NCBI GenBank assembly: GCA_947460065.1
Contig: CANHGF010000042.1
Coordinates: forward strand, 1-11,556
Length of the DNA stretch: 11,556 nt
Source: Comamonadaceae bacterium
Lineage (GTDB): Bacteria > Pseudomonadota > Gammaproteobacteria > Burkholderiales > Burkholderiaceae_C
Direction: 5' to 3'
Below the pieces are notes generated by a model. That model had not been told where the DNA came from. It searched no databases and was given only the letters and a program-made list of their open reading frames with translations. Below, in pieces: positions 6,208 through 11,556 of this stretch. Both the position numbers and the translations under genes were made by a program. Each line of letters starts with the position of its first letter. Within the stretch, counting starts at the first letter, position 1.

Positions 6208-7049
6208 CGGCCCGCGCGTGCGCCGCTGAAGTAAAGGTCGATGGCGTTGCGGTCCAGGATGCGCCGATTCCTGGGGTCGGGCACAGCCTGGTCCAGCCAG
6301 TCTATGGTGCTTTGGTAGGTGGTGGACTCCACGCCGACGAAGGGGCAGTCGCTGGCCCAGAGCATGCGTTCATAACCGACCTGGCGGCATAGCTCTTGCG
6401 CCAGCGCTGCCGAATGCGCGCCCAGACGATAGCCGCCTGAGAGCTTGACCCAGGTGCGGCCCTTTTCGACCGAGCGCACCACCGCCTCAAAGCCGGCGCA
6501 TTTTTCCCTGAGCACCGGGTCTGGCCGTCCGATGTGGTCGATCACGATCTTCACCCCTGAGCGTTCGAGCTGGGGCAGGACCTGAGGAATTCGGGGCCCG
6601 TCCAGATGCAGGTGCACATGCCAGTCGAGGTCGGCCAGCCGCCACAGGAAGCGGCGGTACTCCCAGGTGTCCAGGTCCGGCAATTGACGCAGGCTGATGA
6701 AGGGCAGGCGCACGCCCACCATGCCATCGCGGGCGAGTTGTTCGAGCTCGTGGCGGCTGGTGCTGGGCTCCAGGATGGCGGTGCCGCGCCACAGGGGGTG
6801 TTCACGCAGCGACTGTGCGATGTAGTCATTACAGTCGCCCCAGGGGCTGGCGGCGGCGATCACGCAGAGTTTGACGCCATGCTCATCGAGGGTGGCCTGC
6901 AGCTGCTCGGCGGTGAATTCGTAGGACGGGGTATGCCGCGGGTCGGGAATCAGGGGCATGCCTTTGCGAAAGACATGCACATGGGTGTCTACCAGCGGGG
7001 CATCTGGCTGCTGCCGGCGCGGCGTCGCTTCAGGGGCGGCCATCGTCAT
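6204..7049 (-). CDS. Amidohydrolase-2 / COG3618 TIM-barrel hydrolase (B)
   Basis: This 281-residue cytoplasmic hydrolase belongs to the same family as its two neighbours in the window but is clearly diverged from them. It has DTHVHVF at residues 21-27 (the HxH pair H23, H25), DHIGRPD at 171-177, K202 in WVKLSGG and WASD at 231-234. The DHIGRP and KLSG blocks are the forms typical of LigI-like and related lactonases. The start chosen is ATG 7049, which overlaps the TGA of the upstream binding-protein gene as ATGA. A longer reading from 7085 would lie inside that gene, and a second ATG at 7043 is also possible. The stop overlaps the next hydrolase gene by 4 bases. It probably acts in the same pathway as gene A, on a related ester or lactone intermediate. 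Confidence 0.87.
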   Translation of the reverse strand: MTMAAPEATPRRQQPDAPLVDTHVHVFRKGMPLIPDPRHTPSYEFTAEQLQATLDEHGVKLCVIAAASPWGDCNDYIAQSLREHPLWRGTAILEPSTSRHELEQLARDGMVGVRLPFISLRQLPDLDTWEYRRFLWRLADLDWHVHLHLDGPRIPQVLPQLERSGVKIVIDHIGRPDPVLREKCAGFEAVVRSVEKGRTWVKLSGGYRLGAHSAALAQELCRQVGYERMLWASDCPFVGVESTTYQSTIDWLDQAVPDPRNRRILDRNAIDLYFSGARAGR

Positions 7050-8053
7050 GCTTTGATGTTGGCCTGTTGGATCACCTGGGCCCACTTTCGCCGGTCGCGC
7101 TCAAACACCGCCGCCATCTCCGCCGGGGTGCTGCTGCGCGGCTCCACGCCCAGGTCGGTCAGACGCTTGCGCATATCGGGCGCAGAGATCACCTCGCGCA
7201 CCGCCTGGCTCAAAGCCTCGATGACGGCCGCTGGCGTGCCCTTGGGGGCATACAAGGCGTTCCAGCCGGTCACCTCGTAGTCGGGCAGGCCAGCCTCCTT
7301 GACGGTGGGAACCTGGGGCAGCCAGGAAGTTCGGCTGGGCCCGGTGGTGGCCAGCGCGCGTAAGGATCCGGCGTCGATCCCAGAGCGCAAGGCGGCATAG
7401 GACTCGAAGCCCAGGTCAATGTCGCCCCTTTGCAGCGCTAACTGCACTTCGCCTGAGGTCTTAAAGGGAATGAGCGTGGCATTGCCCAGCTTGGCGACGG
7501 ACTTGAACAACTCGGCCGACAGGTGCTGGGTGCTGCCCGGATTGATGGTGCCCAGGGTCAGGGGCCGCTTGGCGCCTTCGGCCAGCAGGCCCTTGAGGTC
7601 GGTGATCTTGCTGTCCTTGCCGACCAGCAGGTTCAGGTCGAAGTAAGCCATGGACGAGACCGGCAAAAAGTCGGCTTGCGGGTCGTAGGTCAGCTTGATC
7701 AGGCTTTTGGCAATGGCAGTGCCATTGCTAAAGAGGATGAGGGTGTGGCCGTCGGCCGGTGCCGCCAGGACGGCGGTGGCTGCCGCTACACCGCCGGCGC
7801 CGGGCCGGTTATCGGCGAGCACTTGCTGGCCCAGCTTTTCGCCCACCTTCTGGCCGATCAGACGGGTAGAAATATCGGCCAATCCGCCGGGGCCGAAGGG
7901 CACCACGACCTTGATCGCCTGCGAGGGATAGCTCGCTTGCGCATGCGCAGGGCCGACCGCCAGCAGGTGAGCGGCGACGCCTGCGCCGCCTGCGCGCAGC
8001 AACTGCCGTCGGTTGACCCTGGCCAGTGCGGGGGGCGAGAAGGTGGGATGCAT
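7046..8053 (-). CDS. Bug/TctC-family periplasmic solute-binding protein with Tat signal
   Basis: This 335-residue protein is of the Bug (Bordetella uptake gene) family, the substrate-capture proteins of tripartite tricarboxylate transporters (TTT), which usually bind carboxylates. After the signal come YPSQAIKVVVPFGPGG (42-57) and NRPGAGG, the two strongest Bug motifs. PTVKEAGLPDYEVTGWNAL lies in the second lobe and the protein ends in NIKA. The N-terminus carries a twin-arginine signal (NRRQLLR, R15-R16, hydrophobic stretch, cleavage after AHA38), so export is probably folded, through Tat. ATG 8053 follows an AGGAGA SD at 5 bases. It is first in the operon with hydrolases B and A. No TctA/TctB membrane subunits are in the window, as is common for orphan Bug genes. 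Confidence 0.92.
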   Translation of the reverse strand: MHPTFSPPALARVNRRQLLRAGGAGVAAHLLAVGPAHAQASYPSQAIKVVVPFGPGGLADISTRLIGQKVGEKLGQQVLADNRPGAGGVAAATAVLAAPADGHTLILFSNGTAIAKSLIKLTYDPQADFLPVSSMAYFDLNLLVGKDSKITDLKGLLAEGAKRPLTLGTINPGSTQHLSAELFKSVAKLGNATLIPFKTSGEVQLALQRGDIDLGFESYAALRSGIDAGSLRALATTGPSRTSWLPQVPTVKEAGLPDYEVTGWNALYAPKGTPAAVIEALSQAVREVISAPDMRKRLTDLGVEPRSSTPAEMAAVFERDRRKWAQVIQQANIKA

Positions 8054-8100
8054 GAGGGTCTCCTGTTTTGGGGGCGAATTGACTGGCAGCCTGGGTTGGC

Positions 8101-8130
8101 AGTCTAGGCAGATCTGGCCAGCGGCATCAA
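8101..8130 (-). promoter_or_regulatory. Candidate promoter of the Bug-amidohydrolase operon
   Basis: The minus strand reads TTGATG (8130-8125), 18 bases, then TAGACT (8106-8101). This fits a sigma-70 promoter ahead of the Tat-exported Bug gene, with about 40 bases of leader. A CAA-N9-TTG inverted repeat (8128-8142) overlaps the -35 and could be a LysR-regulator site. An independent promoter means the operon need not depend on read-through from lysR. Confidence 0.4.
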
Positions 8131-8182
8131 GTGAAAGATTTGCGGCCGCCGATTCGCGCCGCTCATGGTTGGGCCAAGTCCG

Positions 8183-9103
8183 TCAGATCGGCCCGGCTTG
8201 GCTGAGGTGCGCAGCCAGTCGCTGTCGGATCAGCTCGGTGAGTGCTTGGGCCATGTCGCTTTCGCTGCCCTGCAGCGCCACGCCGGGGACGGTCAGCAGG
8301 ACCAGGCTGCGGCTGACCTCGGGCGAGCGCAGCGGCACGCAGGCCACGCCGTCGTCGGCATGGACAGCCAGGGCGGGTACCACGGTCAGCCCCAGTCCGG
8401 CGCGCACCATCTGCAGGGCCATCGCGGTGCGCTGCACTTCCAGGCCCCAGCGCAGCCCCTGGCGGGCTGGCCCGAGCGAGTCGTCAATGGTGGCGCTGTT
8501 GCCTGAGGGCAGGCTGATGCGAATCAGGCGCTGCTCCTGCAAGTCCGACCAGGCGACGCTGGGCCGCTGAGCCAGCGGGTGGTCTTGGGGGCAGGCCAGG
8601 ACAAAGGCCTCGCGGGCGATGGTCTGGCTGCTAAAGCCGGGCGCGACCACCGAGCCGATCGAGATGCCGAAGGCCGCGGTACGGGCCTGCACCAACTCCA
8701 GGATCTCCGATGGGGAACTGTCAAACACCCGCACCTGCAAATCGGCTTGGCTGAGCTTGACCTGCTCCAGCAGCGCGGGTAGAACCCCGCTGGCCACGGT
8801 GGGCAGGCAGGCAAAGCTCACCCAGGCCGGCGCTTGCTGCCCATGCCGGCGGCCGAGCGCCCAGGATTCCTCCAGCTGCGCCATGGACAGGCGCGCCCTG
8901 GGCAGCATCGCCTCGCCTGCCTGGGTCAGCGAAATGCCGCGCGAGGTCCGCACGATCAGTTGTACGCCCAGGCTCTCTTCAAGCTTGCGCATGCGGTGAC
9001 TGATGGCGGCCTGGGTCAGGTGCAGGCGCGCTGCGGCCAGCCCGAAGGTGCCACATTCAGCCACGGCCACAAAAGCCTGGATGCCAAGAAAGTCGATGTG
9101 CAA
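8183..9103 (-). CDS. LysR-type transcriptional regulator
   Basis: This 306-residue protein has the normal LysR-family length and layout. The N-terminal winged helix-turn-helix lies at about residues 5-64, with GTFGLAAARLHLTQAAISHR (18-37) as the recognition region. A linker helix follows, then a two-lobed effector-binding domain from about residue 90. Such regulators usually activate a divergent operon when bound by a pathway metabolite and repress their own gene. The start is TTG (9103-9101) with a GGAGAG SD 6 bases upstream; no ATG serves better. It is divergent from the Sec-exported Bug gene and co-oriented with the other Bug-hydrolase operon, 129 bases away. It is therefore placed to control both halves of the locus. 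The inducer is unknown. Confidence 0.93.
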   Translation of the reverse strand: MHIDFLGIQAFVAVAECGTFGLAAARLHLTQAAISHRMRKLEESLGVQLIVRTSRGISLTQAGEAMLPRARLSMAQLEESWALGRRHGQQAPAWVSFACLPTVASGVLPALLEQVKLSQADLQVRVFDSSPSEILELVQARTAAFGISIGSVVAPGFSSQTIAREAFVLACPQDHPLAQRPSVAWSDLQEQRLIRISLPSGNSATIDDSLGPARQGLRWGLEVQRTAMALQMVRAGLGLTVVPALAVHADDGVACVPLRSPEVSRSLVLLTVPGVALQGSESDMAQALTELIRQRLAAHLSQAGPI

Positions 9104-9113
9104 GCCGGTCTCT

Positions 9114-9129
9114 CCAATGCAAGCGATTG
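9114..9129. promoter_or_regulatory. Candidate LysR recognition site (distal)
   Basis: CAAT-N7-ATTG (9115-9129) is an inverted repeat of the size and shape bound by LysR regulators. Its centre is about 67 bases before the predicted start of the divergent Bug gene, the usual recognition-site position. It lies beside and upstream of the lysR SD, fitting autorepression. CCAATG at 9114-9119 also pairs with CATTGG at 9151-9156. Confidence 0.45.
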
Positions 9130-9136
9130 TGCCCTC

Positions 9137-9156
9137 CCATTCAAAATTTTCATTGG
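9137..9156. promoter_or_regulatory. Candidate LysR activation site (proximal)
   Basis: CCATTCAAAATTTTCATTGG is a 20-base imperfect palindrome centred on AAAATTTT, with only two mismatched pairs. It contains a T-N11-A (9140-9152). It is centred near -42 and overlaps the -35 of the plus-strand promoter, where a LysR activator normally contacts RNA polymerase. It is also the only AT-rich patch in the divergent region. Confidence 0.5.
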
Positions 9157-9182
9157 CGCACTCGCAAGGCCTGTGCTTTACT
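9153..9182 (+). promoter_or_regulatory. Candidate promoter of the plus-strand Bug-hydrolase operon
   Basis: TTGGCG (9153-9158) and TTTACT (9177-9182) are 18 bases apart, and the -10 is preceded by TGC, an extended -10 feature. Each hexamer matches four of six positions, as expected for a promoter needing an activator. The start would be near 9189. Confidence 0.45.
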
Positions 9183-9225
9183 CCCGCTCGCAGATGCAGC
9201 CGCCGCTGCCCAGGAGGAATTCGCC

Positions 9226-10194
9226 ATGAACGTCAAACGATTTGCCCACCTTGCTGCAGCAGCGCTGCTGGTGCTGATGAGCGCCGCTGCTCAAGCGGCC
9301 TTCCCCGACAGGCCGGTCCGCCTGATCGTGCCCTTTCCGGCTGGCGGTACGGTCGATGCGGTGGCACGCACCCTGGGCGCGCAACTGGCTACCGTGCTGA
9401 ACACCCCAGTGCTGATCGAAAACGTGCCCGGCGCCGGCGGCTCCGTGGCCGCGCAGCGGGTGGTCAAGTCCGCCGCTGATGGCTATACCCTGCTCTTTAC
9501 CACCCCGAACTTCACCATCAACCCGGCGCTCAACGACAAGCTCGGCTTTGACACCGCGCGCGACCTGGCGCCGGTTTCGCTGGTGGCGCAGATTCCGGAG
9601 CTCTTGATCGCCCACGCGGGGCAGCCCTACTCGGACTTTGCTGGCTTCGTCAAGCATGCCGCCGCCAACCCCGGCAAGCTCAATTACGCTTCGGCCGGCA
9701 ATGGGACCTTGCCGCACATCACCATGGAGTTGCTGCTGCAAAAGCTCAATCTGCAGGTGGTCCATATTCCCTACAAAGGGGCGGCCCCGGCCCTCAATGA
9801 TGTTTTGTCGGGCACGGTGGCTCTGAAGTACGACACGATTGCCACCGCCGCCGCCCATGTCCGTGCTGGGCGCATCAAGCCCTTGGCGCTGGCCAGCCTC
9901 AAGCGCTCGCCGCTGATGCCCGATGTGCCCACCGTTGCCGAAGCGGGCCTGCCGGGCTACCAGGGCATCCTCTGGATGGGTGTGCTGGCCCCGGTTGCCA
10001 CCCCCCGCGATGTGATCGACGCGATTCACAAGGGCCTGCTTCAGGCCCTGCGGGACCCCGCCCTGATCAAGCGCTGGGAGACCGATGGCGTCGAGGCCGT
10101 CGGCAGCGCGCCTGCCGACTTCGCCCGCCTGATCGATACCGAGCTGCGCCAGTGGTCCGAAGTGGTCAAGCGTGCCAACATCAAGGCCGACTGA
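9226..10194 (+). CDS. Bug/TctC-family periplasmic solute-binding protein with Sec signal
   Basis: This is a second Bug-family binding protein, 322 residues long. A Sec signal peptide (KRFAHLAAAALLVLMSAAAQA, cleavage after A24) precedes FPDRPVRLIVPFPAGGTVD, the family's opening motif. NVPGAGG, VHIPYKGAAPALND and PTVAEAGLPGYQG then follow as Bug signatures, and the protein ends NIKAD. The start chosen is ATG 9226, with AGGAGG 8 bases upstream. An in-frame reading back to 9127 would add a non-signal extension and is rejected. It is divergent from lysR, and 3 bases separate it from the downstream hydrolase gene. It differs widely from the Tat-exported paralogue in this locus, so the two are not a recent duplication and probably bind different ligands. 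No permease is visible. Confidence 0.93.
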   Translation: MNVKRFAHLAAAALLVLMSAAAQAAFPDRPVRLIVPFPAGGTVDAVARTLGAQLATVLNTPVLIENVPGAGGSVAAQRVVKSAADGYTLLFTTPNFTINPALNDKLGFDTARDLAPVSLVAQIPELLIAHAGQPYSDFAGFVKHAAANPGKLNYASAGNGTLPHITMELLLQKLNLQVVHIPYKGAAPALNDVLSGTVALKYDTIATAAAHVRAGRIKPLALASLKRSPLMPDVPTVAEAGLPGYQGILWMGVLAPVATPRDVIDAIHKGLLQALRDPALIKRWETDGVEAVGSAPADFARLIDTELRQWSEVVKRANIKAD

Positions 10195-10197
10195 GTC

Positions 10198-11091
10198 ATG
10201 AGCGCTGAGCCCATCCCTGCCGGGCCGGTGCTCACCCAGCCGCCCGATCCGCACACCAAGACGCCCCAGCTCAAGGCGCCAGCGGGGGCGATTGATTGCC
10301 ACATCCATCTGTTCGGGCCTGCTAGCCGTTTTCCCTTCAACCCTGGCAGCCGTTACATCTGTGAAGACGCGCTGCCCGAGACTGCCATCGCCCTGCAAGA
10401 CACGCTTGGGCTGGCCGGGGCGGTGGTGGTCAGTGGCGGGGGTTATGGGCAGGACACCCGGCACCTGGAGGAGGTGCTCGCGCAATACCCGCAGCGCTTT
10501 CGCGGCGTGGCCCTCTTGCCCGACGATGTGACGCCCGAGCACATCGCTCGCCTGGACCGCCTGGGCGTGCGTGGCGCACGCTTCGTCAGTCCCGGCCATC
10601 GCGGTGCCTTGCCGCGCTTGTCGCAGCGCGTGGCTCGCCTGGTCGCTGACTTTGGCTGGCACATCCAGTTCTATCCAGCCGGCGACGATTTGGTGGCCAA
10701 TGCGCAGGAATTGCTGGACCTGGACATGACCATCGTCCTCGATCATTTCGCCGCCATTCCCGCCGCTGGCGGCAGCGGTCAGCCCGCTTTCGAATGCCTG
10801 CTGCGCATGCTCGACACCGGCCGGGTCTGGGTCAAACTCTCGGGCCCGATGCGCTGTGATCCGGGCGATTTCCCCTATGCCAGCGTCACGCCGCTGGCGC
10901 GGGCTTTGGCGGCGCACGCGCCCCAGCGCTTGCTGTGGGGCACCGATTGGCCGCATGTGAATATGAACGGCAGGCAGATGCCCAACGACGGCGATCTTTT
11001 CGATCTTTTGGCCCTGTGGGTGCCCGAAGAAGCCACGCGCCGAAAAATCCTGGTCGATCATCCTCGGCAGGTCTACGGCTTTGCGGCCTGA
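10198..11091 (+). CDS. LigI-like amidohydrolase (C), putative lactone/2-pyrone hydrolase
   Basis: This 297-residue hydrolase is of the COG3618 family and of the three in this window is the most like 2-pyrone-4,6-dicarboxylate hydrolase (LigI). Shared signs are LKAPAGAIDCHIHLFGP (25-41, HxH at H35/H37) followed by RFPF and a Y in SRYICEDA, then GVRGARF (123-129), DH at 182-183, WVKLSGP (211-217) and LLWGTDWPHVN (246-255, D250). MPNDGDLFDL and LVDHPRQVYGF close the chain as in LigI. LigI opens the pyrone lactone ring in 4,5-cleavage of protocatechuate and gallate, and is notable in the superfamily for not needing a metal. Whether this protein takes that substrate is unproven; several LigI-like enzymes use other lactones. 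It is cytoplasmic, 3 bases behind the Bug gene, and probably co-regulated by the LysR protein. Confidence 0.88.
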   Translation: MSAEPIPAGPVLTQPPDPHTKTPQLKAPAGAIDCHIHLFGPASRFPFNPGSRYICEDALPETAIALQDTLGLAGAVVVSGGGYGQDTRHLEEVLAQYPQRFRGVALLPDDVTPEHIARLDRLGVRGARFVSPGHRGALPRLSQRVARLVADFGWHIQFYPAGDDLVANAQELLDLDMTIVLDHFAAIPAAGGSGQPAFECLLRMLDTGRVWVKLSGPMRCDPGDFPYASVTPLARALAAHAPQRLLWGTDWPHVNMNGRQMPNDGDLFDLLALWVPEEATRRKILVDHPRQVYGFAA

Positions 11092-11275
11092 GCCAGCTTC
11101 GTCAGGGCGAATCTGCGACCGCTGGTCTTTGTGAAGCTCGGGGCCACGGTATGGGTGGCGACAGTCAGCGCTTGGCTCAGCCCTTAGACTCGGGCCTCAT
11201 GCTCATCAATTCGGCAACCCTTTGCAGCGCCCGCGGTGCCGGTTCCACGCACAAGGCTTGTGGCATGCCCCAGGC
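11092..11275. other. Intergenic region before the DMT transporter gene
   Basis: This 184-base gap contains no gene that can be supported. Short frames crossing it are continuations of antisense or out-of-frame reading. A weak stem (CCTGA/TCAGG) falls right at the end of the upstream hydrolase gene without a U-run. No convincing promoter was recognised. Confidence 0.4.
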
Positions 11276-11556
11276 ATGAGTCGCCTGCTCCGGCGCCTGG
11301 CGCCCGAAACTGCAGGCATTGGTCTGCTTCTGCTGTCCATTTTGCTGGCCACCCTGGAGGCGGTGGTCGTTCGGGTCATGGCCGATCGCGTCGGCGTGGG
11401 CCAGCTGCTGCTGATCCGATCGCTGGCGCAAATGGCCCTGGCTCTGGCCATTGCTCGGGTGCTGCAGGGCAGCGCCCTGGCCGTCTTGCCCACGCCGCGC
11501 CTGGGAACTCACCTGCTGCGCAGCCTGCTCACCGCGGTCTCCTGGTGGTGTTACTA
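11276..11556 (+). CDS. DMT/EamA-family transporter, 5' end only
   Basis: An open frame starting ATG 11276 stays open to the right edge. The 93 visible residues start MSRLLRRLAPETAGIGLLLL. They form a first membrane helix (about 14-34), then RVMADRVGVGQLLLIRSLAQMALALAI, then RLGTHLLRSLLTAVSWWCYY. A helix, a short loop with an Arg before the next helix, and RSLLTAVSWWCYY opening another helix are characteristic of drug/metabolite exporters with EamA domains. The substrate cannot be inferred. The SD is weak. It shares the direction of the Bug-LigI-like operon but is 184 bases downstream, so it is probably a separate unit. Confidence 0.8.
   Translation, partial: MSRLLRRLAPETAGIGLLLLSILLATLEAVVVRVMADRVGVGQLLLIRSLAQMALALAIARVLQGSALAVLPTPRLGTHLLRSLLTAVSWWCY

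Noticed and set aside
9178-11061. 627-codon open frame on the minus strand
   Set aside because: It runs antisense to the second Bug gene and the LigI-like hydrolase, both with clear motifs. It has no recognisable domain. Long antisense frames are expected in GC-rich coding DNA.
9226-11091. Locus as a recent duplication of the minus-strand Bug-hydrolase module
   Set aside because: The two Bug proteins and the hydrolases differ across most of their length outside family motifs and have different signal types, so they are old paralogues rather than a recent copy.

Overview
The window looks like chromosomal DNA of a GC-rich betaproteobacterium, most likely Burkholderiales (Comamonadaceae-like). 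This rests on the uniform high GC, the protein character of Ffh, MiaB and the CcsA/YpjD-like protein, and the presence of two Bug-type (TctC) periplasmic binding proteins. The placement is inferred from sequence character; no search was run.

Region 1 (1-2369, all minus strand) is housekeeping. It holds the 5' end of nrdA (class Ia ribonucleotide reductase large subunit), then a 549-base gap, then a tight cluster transcribed in the order ypjD-like CcsA-family membrane protein -> small PP0621-type zinc-ribbon protein -> ampD (anhydro-muropeptide amidase). The gap contains a textbook minus-strand promoter for nrdA. Two NrdR-like boxes lie 31 bp apart, one over the -10 and one just upstream of the -35. 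A leader of about 220 nt follows, with a possible attenuator (6-bp stem plus U8) and two further hairpins.

Region 2 (2422-5175) holds ffh (signal recognition particle GTPase, plus strand) facing miaB (tRNA methylthiotransferase, minus strand). miaB is preceded by a 15-codon mini-ORF whose stop overlaps the miaB start.

Region 3 (5338-11091) is an accessory catabolic locus and the most interesting part. A LysR-type regulator gene sits between two modules. The minus-strand module is Bug-type binding protein (Tat signal) -> amidohydrolase -> amidohydrolase, joined by two 4-base ATGA overlaps. The plus-strand module, divergent from lysR, is Bug-type binding protein (Sec signal) -> LigI-like amidohydrolase, separated by 3 bases. 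The 122-bp lysR/Bug divergent region has inverted repeats placed at about -67 and -42 relative to a predicted promoter, the usual geometry of a LysR activator. The locus therefore looks like a regulated uptake-plus-lactone-hydrolysis system: two solute capture proteins and three COG3618-type TIM-barrel hydrolases (the family of 2-pyrone-4,6-dicarboxylate hydrolase and related lactonases). No membrane permease and no ring-cleavage enzyme are visible. The substrate cannot be read from the sequence.

Region 4 (11092-11556) is a 184-bp gap followed by the 5' end of a DMT/EamA-family membrane transporter running off the window. No tRNA, rRNA, CRISPR, IS element or integrase was seen.
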